64,000 bases of DNA from RPRC01 sp034933285. GTDB taxonomy: Bacteria; Desulfobacterota; Desulfuromonadia; Geobacterales; Geobacteraceae. Positions 34,683-43,172 of the stretch are shown in pieces. How positions within the stretch are numbered: the stretch's first letter is position 1; every line of letters begins with the position of its first letter. Position numbers and translations under genes: made by a program. The DNA lies in NCBI GenBank assembly GCA_034933285.1, contig JAYFNT010000009.1, positions 1-64,000 of the forward strand, written 5' to 3'. The notes under the pieces are model-generated. The model made no database searches. It had not been told where the DNA came from and saw only the letters and a list, made by a program, of their open reading frames with translations.

Positions 34683-35696
34683 ATGCTGCGGTTTTTACGC
34701 TCACTTTTCGGTGCGGGTGATGAATATTCCAGGTATCCGGAATCGCTCGTCAGGGACCTGATCGAGCGGGCGGTGGATGCCACAGACCCCTGGCTGCGTG
34801 CTGTTTCGGGTTACCGGAAGAAACTGAGGCCGGCCGTGATCCGGTCACTCGAACATGTCACATCCATGATGGAAGCGTTGCCTCCCGCTGTTCCCCTGTG
34901 CATCGGATGCTATGATGAAAATCCTCTCCTGAAGGCGATTTTTACTTCCAGAGACGAGATGTTTGCGGTGCTGGGCAATGACCGTAACCTGAAGCTGTTC
35001 CTGCAGGGGACTGAAACCGTGCTGCGGGAAGTCATCGCGCTGCTGATCATGGAGAAGAAGGAAAACACGATCTTCGGGGCTGAGATGACCGGAGACGTAG
35101 TTGTACGGGATGTGCCGCAGACGACGGTGAGCTTCGTTTCCCACCGTTTTGTAGATCCTGCATCGAATGAGGCGGAAGCGCGTCGACTGCTCGGATTTAG
35201 AGCGTATGACAGGTTGATCAGCCTCGCTCTCAGGCGCATAACCGGCATGAAAGTGGAACGAAAAGACCTGGAGGGGCGCCGCGGAATGCTTCAGGCCAAG
35301 CTCGACCTTCTTCAGAGGGGCGGATGGGGGTTCGAGGGAGACGACTCGGGCCGGAGTTCGGACATGCCCGGCATGGAAGAGGAAATCGGGCTGATAAACA
35401 CCCGTCTGGGCCGGCTCGGCGGAGACGATCGCATGCTGGAGGCTTACCTGGATGCGCTGATAGATGTGCTGGGACATCCCGAGCAACATCTCTGGGGGAA
35501 GAAAGTAACCCTCATTCTCGATTCCATGAGAATCAAGCGCAGCCAGCTGGTTGAAAACTCCCACGAGCTGACGCTCATAGAACTGGAAAACTCTGCGGGA
35601 CGGAAATTGATCCTGACACTGGCAGCTATTCCAGTGAATGAAATTGATGGAAAACAGCTTACAGGGTTCATGACAGAGGTCGTTTTATCTGACTGA
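34683..35696 (+). CDS. Conserved cytosolic protein of unknown function
   Basis: About 337 residues from an ATG at 34683 (CAGGTG just before it; an in-frame GTG at 34674 is possible). No signal peptide or membrane segment is seen. It is mostly helical and charged, with a possible coiled coil near residues 180-240 (KDLEGRRGMLQAKLDLLQRG to EEEIGLINTRLGRLGG). There is one CxxC-like pair (LCIGCYDENP). I do not recognise a family. It sits between selB and mltA with very short spacing, so it may be in the same transcript. Confidence 0.65.
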   Translation: MLRFLRSLFGAGDEYSRYPESLVRDLIERAVDATDPWLRAVSGYRKKLRPAVIRSLEHVTSMMEALPPAVPLCIGCYDENPLLKAIFTSRDEMFAVLGNDRNLKLFLQGTETVLREVIALLIMEKKENTIFGAEMTGDVVVRDVPQTTVSFVSHRFVDPASNEAEARRLLGFRAYDRLISLALRRITGMKVERKDLEGRRGMLQAKLDLLQRGGWGFEGDDSGRSSDMPGMEEEIGLINTRLGRLGGDDRMLEAYLDALIDVLGHPEQHLWGKKVTLILDSMRIKRSQLVENSHELTLIELENSAGRKLILTLAAIPVNEIDGKQLTGFMTEVVLSD

Positions 35697-35743
35697 TGGA
35701 ATCGGCACGAATTTGCATTTTGCTTGGAGGAAGAAACACTGGA

Positions 35744-37069
35744 ATGAAATTGAATCATTATTCAGGTAAGAAAGGTTTTGCAGGATTGCATCGTAACGTT
35801 CATATTTTTTTCATCATGATGATGGGTGTCGCTCTTTTGACACTTGCGGCCTGTTCCACTGTTTCCGTACGCAATCAGGCAGCAATGAGCCTGCCTAAGA
35901 TTCCTTCGACAGGGACCGGCATCCAGGTATCACCGCCGACGGGACGGGACGGGGAGATCCCGGCGGTTGGTCAAGAGTCGTTCCCGATGTTGAAGCCCGC
36001 GGATTGGGAGCGGATGCCGGCGTGGAGAAAAGACAGGCTTGTAGAGGCGTGGCCCGCCTGGATCCAGTCCTGCCGGGCACTGGGAGAGAAGCCTCTCTGG
36101 AAAAATGTCTGTGCCCGGGCAGCCAATGTGGACGGCAAAAGTGAAGAGGCAATCCGTGATTATTTCCAAAGCAATTTCTCTCCGTACGAGGTCATCGACC
36201 CGAAATCCGGCGGGGAGGGGCTTGTCACGGGATATTATGAACCGATCATCCGCGGTGACAGGAACAAAACGGCGCGTGCGCGTTATCCCATCTATAGTCT
36301 CCCGCCAGACCTTGTCTCGGTTGAGCTTTCGTCTCTCTACCCGGAACTGAGATTCATGCGCCTGCGTGGCCGGCTGGTCGGAAACAAGCTGAAGCCCTAT
36401 TACACCAGGGAAGAGATTGGAAATAGCGCGAGCGGCTTCAGCGGTGCTCCCATAGCCTGGGCCGAGGACCCGGTCGACCTTTTCTTCCTCCAGATTCAGG
36501 GCTCGGGACAGGTGGAATTCCCTGACGGGGAGCGTTTCCGGATAGGTTACGCGGACCAGAACGGACATCCTTTCCGGTCCGTGGCAAAGATGCTGATCGA
36601 GCTGGGAGAGTTGAAACAAAACGGCGCTTCCATGCAGGCGGTCAGGAAGTGGGGGCGTGATAACCCTTCTAAAATTGACGATTTGCTCAACAGGAACCCC
36701 AGCTACGTATTTTTCAGGGAGGTGCCTGACGGGCTTTCGGGGCCACTTGGCGCCCTCGGCGTTCCCCTGACCGGCGGACGTTCCATTGCCGTGGACCCAC
36801 GTCATATCCCGCTGGGAGCTCCATTGTTCCTTGCCACGTTCTGGCCCCTGTCTGACAAGCCTCTTAACCGGCTCATGCTTGCCCAGGATACCGGAGGAGC
36901 AATCCGCGGCGCTGTCAGGGCCGACTTTTACTGGGGCTGCGGTGTTGCTGCCGGGGAACTGGCCGGAAGGATGAAGCAGAAGGGAAGGGCATGGGTGCTG
37001 ATGCCGTGTGAGTACGGGATGGAGAAAAAGGGGAACGAGATGCTTTCACAAGGGGGAATGTCACGATAG
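35744..37069 (+). CDS. mltA: Membrane-bound lytic murein transglycosylase A
   Basis: About 441 residues from an ATG at 35744, with GGAGGAAG about 11 nt upstream. A lipoprotein signal ends in LLTLAACSTVSV. The MltA and 3D domains are recognisable: GLVTGYYEPIIRG, then FFLQIQGSGQVEFPDG, and the C-terminal AQDTGGAIRGAVRADFYWG with the catalytic Asp in the 3D (DPBB) motif. It cleaves the glycan strand of peptidoglycan to 1,6-anhydro ends in the periplasm. It follows the unknown gene at 34683. Confidence 0.94.
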   Translation: MKLNHYSGKKGFAGLHRNVHIFFIMMMGVALLTLAACSTVSVRNQAAMSLPKIPSTGTGIQVSPPTGRDGEIPAVGQESFPMLKPADWERMPAWRKDRLVEAWPAWIQSCRALGEKPLWKNVCARAANVDGKSEEAIRDYFQSNFSPYEVIDPKSGGEGLVTGYYEPIIRGDRNKTARARYPIYSLPPDLVSVELSSLYPELRFMRLRGRLVGNKLKPYYTREEIGNSASGFSGAPIAWAEDPVDLFFLQIQGSGQVEFPDGERFRIGYADQNGHPFRSVAKMLIELGELKQNGASMQAVRKWGRDNPSKIDDLLNRNPSYVFFREVPDGLSGPLGALGVPLTGGRSIAVDPRHIPLGAPLFLATFWPLSDKPLNRLMLAQDTGGAIRGAVRADFYWGCGVAAGELAGRMKQKGRAWVLMPCEYGMEKKGNEMLSQGGMSR

Positions 37070-37185
37070 ACAATGATTTATTACACAAGTTTACAATAAA
37101 ATAATTGACAAAAAAACGTCACGGATGCATTCATTAAGTGACAAAAAACCGATATAGATTTTTCATATAGTTCGTATTTTCCGAA

Positions 37186-37268
37186 AAAGGCCAACCCAGG
37201 GCATCCCTGGTGCGCAAAGCCGAGGGCCCGCTGAAAACTTGCCGAAAGCGGGCAGCCTGGTTGCCGAA
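37186..37268 (+). ncRNA. GEMM-I cyclic-dinucleotide riboswitch (c-di-GMP or 3',3'-cGAMP)
   Basis: Elements in order: AAGGCCAACC (5' strand of P1), a P2 hairpin CCAGGgcatCCCTGG, the invariant TGCGCAAAGCC, a P3 hairpin CCCGCT/AGCGGG, the string GGGCAGCC, and GGTTGCCGA closing P1 with GGCCAACC. This is the class I c-di-GMP (GEMM-I) consensus, with gCGCAAAGCC as its hallmark. By eye the position that separates c-di-GMP from cGAMP binders looks like G (c-di-GMP type), but the alignment is not secure. TTGACA at 37105 could be a -35 box. A terminator hairpin follows 20 bases later, before the radical SAM gene. Confidence 0.82.
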
Positions 37269-37288
37269 GAAAATACCGCTCCCATGAG

Positions 37289-37326
37289 CCCTCTATCTTT
37301 GGCAGCATGCAAACAGAGGGTTTTTT
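37289..37326 (+). terminator. Intrinsic terminator downstream of the riboswitch
   Basis: CCCTCT (37289-37294) pairs with AGAGGG (37315-37320), with an inner TTTG/CAAA stem, followed directly by TTTTTT. Placed between the aptamer and the radical SAM start (about 170 bases further on), it is the likely expression platform. Confidence 0.75.
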
Positions 37327-37497
37327 CGTATCAAGGTCTCAACGGATTTACAGAAATATTTTCGGTGAGAAATTATTTTGTGAAAAGTTGGAACTTTTTG
37401 TGCAAAAGACTTGTCCAAGCGATCATGGCAATGAAAAGGGGCGCAATAAAGGCCTGGCAGCCCCAAACACAAGATCGATTTGAAGAGGAAGCAGGAT

Positions 37498-38865
37498 ATG
37501 AAAAACCTTCGTGCCAGCAGTTACCTTAACCATGTCGACATCGGCAACGGCACTTCATTGCTGTATAACGGCTCAACGCTATGTATCGACCTTGTCCCCA
37601 CCGAATATGCGCAGGACATGTCTGATGGGAGGGATATGTCCTATCTATTGCCCGAGGAAACAGATCACCTGCTGAAGCGCGGCCACCTGACTACCCTGAC
37701 GCCGAAGCGTGAACTGGATGGGTTCAGGGACACGGTCAGAACAATCCTTGAAAAGCGCGACACTCTTGACAGGAAGCAAACCTTTGCCAACCTCTGTTTC
37801 ATACTGACCTACAATTGTAACCTTTCATGTGGATACTGCTACCAGAAGTCGATTGCGGAGAAATCAGCCGTTCCCTACATGAGCGGGGAGTTCGTTGATA
37901 GATTCTTCTCCGATCATTACCGCCGGCTTTTTCCCAAGACGCCAAAGAAGCTTCTCGTTACCCTGTTCGGAGGAGAGCCGCTGCTGCCTGCCAACAGGGA
38001 AGCCATCATCAGGATACTGGCGTACGCGAAGAGGAGGCCTTCCGTAGGACTTTCCATAGCGACGAATGCGATGACCCTTCACGAGATGGCGGATCTGATC
38101 GGCCCGGGGAAAGGGAGCATCCGCAATGTCCAGGTAACGCTGGACGGGGACCGTGCGCACCATGACAGGAACCGCATCCCCGCTTCCGGGCAGCCCACGT
38201 TCGATGCCACGATAGCAGCGGTCAGGCAACTAATAGAACTGAAGGCGAACGTTTCCCTGCGCATGCATATTCACCAGGGAAAGCTGGAGTCGGCACGCAA
38301 ACTCGTCAAGTTTCTGGAGAAGGAGAAGCTGCTGGGGCATCCCCAGGTCATAGTCTATTTTTCGCCTATCAATACCTTTCATAGCGATCAGAAATCACCC
38401 GAGGAGGCCGAGCTGTTCGGCAGGCTGTTCCAGGAAGTAGCCGCGAAAACCGGTCGTCCGCCTTCCAACCTGGATTTCATGAACAGTTTTCTCGACATGC
38501 AGTCCAGGAAAATCCTTCCCAAGGTGAGATACTGCGGGGCAGGGCGCGACAACTTCTTTATCGTCGACCCGGTTGGTGATGTGTACGGTTGCTATGAAGA
38601 CGCCGGGCACAGGGATAAGCGCATCGGTTCGCTGTCCAACGGCACGGCACGTTTTTTCCGGATGAAGGACAACTATTCCCGGCGCAATCTCCTACACCTG
38701 CCCGAGTGCGTAAGGTGTTCCGCTGCGCTCTTCTGCGGCGGTGGTTGTCCCAGCGAGGCACGGTTGCAGAAGGGTACGATCTACAAATCCCATTGCCATC
38801 AGAACAAGGAATTTATCGCACAGACGCTGAAGGCATTTTTTCTCAGAAAGGAGGTGAAACCATGA
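37498..38865 (+). CDS. Radical SAM/SPASM peptide maturase
   Basis: 455 residues from an ATG at 37498 (preceded by GAGGAAGCAGG). The N-terminal 95 residues are a variable region, probably for peptide binding. The radical SAM cluster motif is C107-x3-C111-x2-C114 in TYNCNLSCGYCYQ, followed by VTLFGGEPLL (SAM-binding GGE). The C-terminal SPASM domain has many Cys: RYCGAGRDNF, VYGCYEDAGH, LPECVRCSAALFCGGGCPSE and SHCHQ, enough for two extra Fe-S clusters. Such enzymes modify ribosomal peptides (thioether, epimer or C-C bonds). Its stop overlaps the start of the 66-residue peptide gene (ATGA), making that peptide the likely substrate. Confidence 0.9.
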   Translation: MKNLRASSYLNHVDIGNGTSLLYNGSTLCIDLVPTEYAQDMSDGRDMSYLLPEETDHLLKRGHLTTLTPKRELDGFRDTVRTILEKRDTLDRKQTFANLCFILTYNCNLSCGYCYQKSIAEKSAVPYMSGEFVDRFFSDHYRRLFPKTPKKLLVTLFGGEPLLPANREAIIRILAYAKRRPSVGLSIATNAMTLHEMADLIGPGKGSIRNVQVTLDGDRAHHDRNRIPASGQPTFDATIAAVRQLIELKANVSLRMHIHQGKLESARKLVKFLEKEKLLGHPQVIVYFSPINTFHSDQKSPEEAELFGRLFQEVAAKTGRPPSNLDFMNSFLDMQSRKILPKVRYCGAGRDNFFIVDPVGDVYGCYEDAGHRDKRIGSLSNGTARFFRMKDNYSRRNLLHLPECVRCSAALFCGGGCPSEARLQKGTIYKSHCHQNKEFIAQTLKAFFLRKEVKP

Positions 38866-39062
38866 AAAAGACGAAAGTCGCCCAAACCGTTGTCGGTGTC
38901 GCGGCAGTCATGACGTTGACTGTAATGGTCGGTAAAATAATCCCGGTCAACCTGCTGGACAATCCCACGGGTTATTCCACCATCGGGGCCAGTGAAGAAT
39001 GTTGCGGGCCTTATGCCCAACCCTGTTCTGACTGGGTCAGACCAGCAGGGCCCAACGATTAG
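38862..39062 (+). CDS. Probable RiPP precursor peptide (66 residues)
   Basis: ATG at 38862 with the strong site AAAGGAGGTG and a 4-base overlap with the radical SAM stop. The peptide has a basic start (MKKTKVAQ), a hydrophobic stretch (residues 9-29), then a short polar C-terminal part, GASEECCGPYAQPCSDWVRP, ending AGPND. The three Cys are at 47, 48 and 55. The size, coupling and small Cys-bearing tail fit a leader-core precursor modified by the adjacent enzyme. Geobacter is known to have several radical SAM/peptide pairs; I cannot say which family this is. The hydrophobic segment could act as signal peptide or leader. There is no in-frame TGA, so no Sec here. A terminator follows. Confidence 0.75.
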   Translation: MKKTKVAQTVVGVAAVMTLTVMVGKIIPVNLLDNPTGYSTIGASEECCGPYAQPCSDWVRPAGPND

Positions 39063-39081
39063 TAAACTGCGCATACCTTGG

Positions 39082-39112
39082 GCAGGCCGGGTTTTCGAAG
39101 AACCCGGCCTGC
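39082..39112 (+). terminator. Terminator after the peptide gene
   Basis: GCAGGCCGGGTT (39082-39093) and AACCCGGCCTGC (39101-39112) form a perfect 12-bp stem with a 7-nt loop, followed by a T-containing tract (ttcattgctt). It ends the riboswitch-radical SAM-peptide transcription unit 20 bases after the peptide stop. Confidence 0.8.
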
Positions 39113-39433
39113 TTCATTGCTTGACATCAATAGTCTGTTAAATCCCCCAAACTTTCCCATATCGCAATCTTCTGCTTTTCCTCGTTATTTTTTCCGGAAT
39201 TCTCAGACACTATTTTTCGAGATACTTAATAAGTTGGCGGGGAGTTGACAGGTCGACTCAAAGAGATCCTGGCGAATATTTCCGCTTTCAGTGGCTGTCC
39301 CCTTTGGGTCCCTCGGTTCTCAAGCACTCCTTAATGAATCGTATGATCATTCAGGATCTCTCCTGGTATCAGGTGTATAGAGTCGGATTATGTCGTATGC
39401 AATGAAACATTATGTCAAGGGATTCGTTGCCGG
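39113..39433. other. Intergenic, nothing recognised
   Basis: About 320 bases between the peptide operon terminator and the 3' end of the TonB receptor gene on the other strand. It is AT-rich at first, then mixed. No frame with a usable start, no clear hairpin and no repeat copy was seen. Confidence 0.4.
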
Positions 39434-41593
39434 CTATATGCTTAATTTCATGCCAACCCAAAATGTCCTGCCGGGTGATGGAAACTGGTAAAGATCCTCG
39501 TAATCTTCGTTCAGAAGATTCTCCGCTGAAAGAAAGATCCGGATATGGCGGGTAATGTCCTGGCTGATCTTGAGATTCGTCAGGAGATAGCCGCCGAGTT
39601 TCTCCCTTTTCGCGACCAGGACGGAATTGTTGGCGGTGTCGGCATGATTGTAATAGGGTCTTGAGGAAACATAACTGCCGCTGAAAGTGACTTTGGTTCC
39701 GAAGTCGAAATCCTGCCGGAATTCGAAATCGATCTTGTGGGCTGGCCGGTAGGGAAGGTCCGTCGGTGTGTATACCAGTGTGCCGTGGGTATCGGTGCTG
39801 ATGGTGACGGGTGAGCGGTTGCGTGCCTGGAGAAAGGTATATCCGATTCTTCCGAAGAGGTTCCGGTTCAGCTGGCATGAAATGCTAGCCTCGAAGCCGT
39901 ACATGTATGCGTCGTGGAACTGCTCGAAGCGGCCGATTTGGTTGTCGAAATTGATCAGGTCCGTGATGTCGCTATAAAAAAATGCGGTATCGAAAAACAC
40001 CTTTTCGGAAATCGCCCACGAACTTCCCAATTCATAGTTGATTGACCTTTCTTCCTTGAGATCCGGATCCCCGAGGGGGCCGATAACCCCAGTGGAATAC
40101 AGGTTCCGCATCGTCGGAAACCTTGTCTTTCTGGCGATCGAGCCGTAAAGCCTCATGCTGGGAGAGTAATCGTAACTGAAGCCGATCTGCGGGTTGAAGC
40201 TGTAAACATTGTTTCCTGCCGCGGCTCCGGGATAAGCGACCTGTTCCCGTTTTACCTTGGCGAAAATGTCGTTGCTGGCCCCTGCCACGATTTTCAGCCG
40301 GTCGCTGACCCGGAATTCATCCTCGAGGCTTATGGAATAGGTGTCGGAAACGAGTCTGTCATAGGCGCTGTCCAGGAAATTCTCTCTGTGCACGTCTCTC
40401 TTGGCGGAAACCCCGAAACGAAGCTCTTGGCGGGAAATGCCGGTCCAGAAGGCATACAGATTGCCTCCAATGGTATAATCCCGGTATTTCGATTTCCCCG
40501 AGGGGGGGCCGCCGATGCGGTTCTGGGTTGAGTAGGTATCGTCGTCATACGCGTCGAGGGTGCTGTTGAAGCCGTCATAAAAGACCCTTCCCTTGAGCCG
40601 GAGCGTGTTGCCAACCTTTGACTCCCAGGTCGTATTGACGGTGTAGCGCTTGAAATCGTTGAAACGCCAATAGCGGGGGAAGTAGAAAAATCCTCTTCTC
40701 GTTTCGCGATAGACGGGGCCCGGCGGAATGCCGTACTCATTGTCGTAATATTCGAGTGACAAGCCCAGCTTGTCGTCTGAGGTCAGTTCATAGGTGCCGG
40801 TGAAGGTGATAGCCTTTCTTTCATAGTCGCTGTTGTCCCTTTTTCCTGAGTCGGCCGGTATCGGAGTGTTCCGCAGGGACGCCGGGTTAGTAGGTGCTGC
40901 AGCCATGCTGGCAAGAACATCCGGTGGGAGCTGAAAGGTTTTTGACAAGCTGTAGCCCCCGGAAGTTTTGTAGCTTCCAGTGAGATAGTACGAAAGCTTG
41001 CCGACCTTCCAGCCATGGCTCGCCTGAACCTGGTGGGTGGCGTAATCGCTTCCCTGGTATTCCAGCGACAAGGTCGGCCTGGTGGTCCCTTTCCTAGTGA
41101 TTATATTGATGACGCCGCCCAAGGCCCCGGGGCCGTACAGGGTGGACGCGTTGCCTTTGATGACCTTGATCTCAGCGATGTTCTGGGTGGGGATGTCCGC
41201 CAGGTTCACGAGGCCTTCATAGGGTTGGTAGACGGGAACGCCGTCCATGAGGATCAGCACGTTGTCCTGCTCGAAGCCTCGGACGGTCAAGTAGAATTCG
41301 TTTTTCGACCTGCTCTGCCGAAATACGACCCCGGGGAGCAGGTTCAATGCTTCGCCGAGATTGCGGCCGTTCTTCCTTTCGATCTCATCTGCGGTCACAA
41401 CGGTTATGGTGGAAGGCGTTTCAGGACCGCTGCGTTCAGCATTCACCACCACCTCTCCCAGATCGAATGCTTGGACATCCTCTTTCGCATCGAGTGGCTC
41501 CAGCGCCTGGCCTTCCCGGGAGTCGAGGCACAACAGGAGCATTACCCCGAACATGAAAGCACGTCCGTGATACGCCAACATACCCATCTTCAT
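39434..41593 (-). CDS. TonB-dependent outer-membrane receptor
   Basis: 719 residues; AGGAGGG precedes the ATG at 41593. A signal peptide is followed by the TonB-box-like region DLGEVVVNAERSG. The plug domain reads TITVVTADEIERKNGRNLGE, VVFRQSRSKNEFYLTVRGFE, NVLILMDGVPVYQPYEG, and IKVIKGNASTLYGPGALGGV. A 22-strand type barrel ends in the aromatic FWVGMKLSI. Such receptors import metal chelates, cofactors or other scarce ligands using TonB energy. The ligand is not evident. The gene lies 13 bases after a periplasmic SUOX-like protein gene, which may handle the same substrate. Confidence 0.92.
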   Translation of the reverse strand: MKMGMLAYHGRAFMFGVMLLLCLDSREGQALEPLDAKEDVQAFDLGEVVVNAERSGPETPSTITVVTADEIERKNGRNLGEALNLLPGVVFRQSRSKNEFYLTVRGFEQDNVLILMDGVPVYQPYEGLVNLADIPTQNIAEIKVIKGNASTLYGPGALGGVINIITRKGTTRPTLSLEYQGSDYATHQVQASHGWKVGKLSYYLTGSYKTSGGYSLSKTFQLPPDVLASMAAAPTNPASLRNTPIPADSGKRDNSDYERKAITFTGTYELTSDDKLGLSLEYYDNEYGIPPGPVYRETRRGFFYFPRYWRFNDFKRYTVNTTWESKVGNTLRLKGRVFYDGFNSTLDAYDDDTYSTQNRIGGPPSGKSKYRDYTIGGNLYAFWTGISRQELRFGVSAKRDVHRENFLDSAYDRLVSDTYSISLEDEFRVSDRLKIVAGASNDIFAKVKREQVAYPGAAAGNNVYSFNPQIGFSYDYSPSMRLYGSIARKTRFPTMRNLYSTGVIGPLGDPDLKEERSINYELGSSWAISEKVFFDTAFFYSDITDLINFDNQIGRFEQFHDAYMYGFEASISCQLNRNLFGRIGYTFLQARNRSPVTISTDTHGTLVYTPTDLPYRPAHKIDFEFRQDFDFGTKVTFSGSYVSSRPYYNHADTANNSVLVAKREKLGGYLLTNLKISQDITRHIRIFLSAENLLNEDYEDLYQFPSPGRTFWVGMKLSI

Positions 41594-41605
41594 GCCGATA
41601 CCCTC

Positions 41606-42607
41606 CTAACGAATCTCGATTGAGCTGATTCTTCTTACCGATCGTCCGCCGACGCTGTCGTCCCTTACGACGGATTTCGCGAAGGCTTCTGTTGGGTCGA
41701 GGGGCGCGCCGTCTTTCTCGTAGGCGATGATGATGTTGTCGCTCAGCCGGGAGTTGAAAATTTCCCCGAAGGAAAAGGTCGCGCAGAAACCGTTTTCACT
41801 GCAGATCAGTACGTAACGGTCATAGTCGGGAGTACTCGGATCGATCCCCGATTGTTGCAGTAATGAACGGAGTGAAGCGCCCTTGAAAGAATAGATGCCG
41901 TGGAAGCCCTCACAATCTCCGGCCATTACCGCGGCGTCGATCCTGACGGGATCGTGTTTTTTGAGGTCTGCCAGATTGATCCGGTTTGACTTTCGGGTTC
42001 TACTGTCCAGCAGGACGAATTCCGACGTTGGAGGCCGGACAATCTTCCTGCTTCTGTCTTCATAGGCATTCATGGGCACGTCTACCCGCTCCACCACGAT
42101 TTCCCTTACTCCGCCGAGGCTTCTGCCGGTCCTGACGTCAGTCGTAACGACCAGCTCTCCCAAACCCTCCCCGCCGGCGACCGGTCTTCCGTCTTTCTCG
42201 TAAGCGATGAGAACGCTGCGCCCGATGCTCGAATAGAATATTTCCCCGAAGGAGAACACTACCTCGCTGTTTCCGCTTCCCTTGACCCGGATGAAGACCC
42301 CCGGTTCATACTTCCTGACGTGCTTCATTCCGGCCATTTCCAGAATGTCCCGGAGCAGAACGCCCCGGCAATCAGACATGGCGATCATCCTGTCCTGGCC
42401 GCCCGCCTTTTTCGATGCCACCTGGACCACCTTGTTGACATGGAAAGGTTCCAATTTTTTCAGGTCCTCCAGGTTCAATTTCAAATGTTTCGAGACATCC
42501 CCGCTTACCGAAACCGTCGGCGAAGCGGCGCAAGCGGCTTCCTGCCTGAAAAAGGCAAGTGTCAAAATTAATGTAAAAATCCAAAGGTATCTGCGATCAA
42601 ACGCCAT
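41606..42607 (-). CDS. Exported protein with two SUOX-like (molybdopterin-fold) domains
   Basis: About 333 residues from an ATG at 42607 with GGAGG eight bases upstream. A signal peptide ends near CAASPTVS. The mature protein is an internal duplication. Unit 1 has LNLEDLKKLEPFHVNKV ... VFSFGEIFYS ... LIAYEKDGRPV, and unit 2 has INLADLKKHDPVRIDA ... TFSFGEIFNS ... IIAYEKDGAPL. Both resemble the oxidoreductase molybdopterin-binding (SUOX-like) fold but lack the full set of enzyme residues, so binding rather than catalysis is plausible. It lies directly upstream of the TonB receptor and probably shares its operon, which suggests a role in capture of the receptor's ligand. That link is inference. 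Confidence 0.7.
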   Translation of the reverse strand: MAFDRRYLWIFTLILTLAFFRQEAACAASPTVSVSGDVSKHLKLNLEDLKKLEPFHVNKVVQVASKKAGGQDRMIAMSDCRGVLLRDILEMAGMKHVRKYEPGVFIRVKGSGNSEVVFSFGEIFYSSIGRSVLIAYEKDGRPVAGGEGLGELVVTTDVRTGRSLGGVREIVVERVDVPMNAYEDRSRKIVRPPTSEFVLLDSRTRKSNRINLADLKKHDPVRIDAAVMAGDCEGFHGIYSFKGASLRSLLQQSGIDPSTPDYDRYVLICSENGFCATFSFGEIFNSRLSDNIIIAYEKDGAPLDPTEAFAKSVVRDDSVGGRSVRRISSIEIR

Positions 42608-42917
42608 TCTTCTTTCCTCCTTGAGGTCATTCATAAGTTACCTAATGAGTTTATTTATGGGAATTCTCAGTATAATGAAAAAGTAATTGGAGAAATTTAT
42701 GGGATGATAGGAGTTGGGAAGTGAAATGGCAAATGAATAATATTAATGAATCCGTAGAAAGCGATAGGTTGTATCGATAAGGGCGGATGCCACTTCCCGT
42801 CTACCGTACCAGCTGTCGTCTGATGATCTATTGCCCCCCAGGCTATGGTTATTATGGCAAGTAAGAGTCATTAGGGTCAGGCTTCCAAGTTGGGGTGAGA
42901 AATTGGAAATGACAACC

Positions 42918-42954
42918 GAAAATTGACCACCTGTGATCACCGAATTTTGACCAC
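42918..42954. repeat. Tandem ttgaccac repeats, possible IS21-type end
   Basis: GAAAATTGACCAC (42918-42930) and GAATTTTGACCAC (42942-42954) are near-direct repeats 24 bases apart. Repeated AATTGACCAC blocks are typical of IS21-family ends. No transposase is nearby. It lies in the 560-base gap between the SUOX-like gene and hipH, where I see nothing else except the AT-rich hipH leader. Confidence 0.35.
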
Positions 42955-43121
42955 ACCCGGTGGTTAGTAAAAGGGAGACTTCTCGAGTTAAGAGGTTTTC
43001 TGACAACAAAGCGGTTTTCACTCGCATGTCATATGCAGAAAAAATTATCCGAAATCGTTTCATATTTTGTTTGAAATAATATCCTGATAACCAATAAACC
43101 TATAGAATAACAAATAGATAT

Positions 43122-43160
43122 ATGATATATATCATTTTATAATCTTTTCAATATCATTTT
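43122..43160. promoter_or_regulatory. Candidate hipH operator
   Basis: A perfect 14-bp palindrome ATGATATATATCAT (43122-43135) and two direct copies of ATATCATTTT (43129-43138 and 43151-43160), 22 bases apart or about two helical turns. They lie 13-50 bases before the HipH start codon. The protein's own N-terminal helix-turn-helix could bind here for autoregulation. Inferred from symmetry and position. Confidence 0.45.
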
Positions 43161-43172
43161 GGATCAACAAAT

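Noticed and set aside
38862..39062. Selenocysteine codon in the peptide
   Set aside because: All three positions are Cys codons and the frame ends in TAG; no internal TGA.
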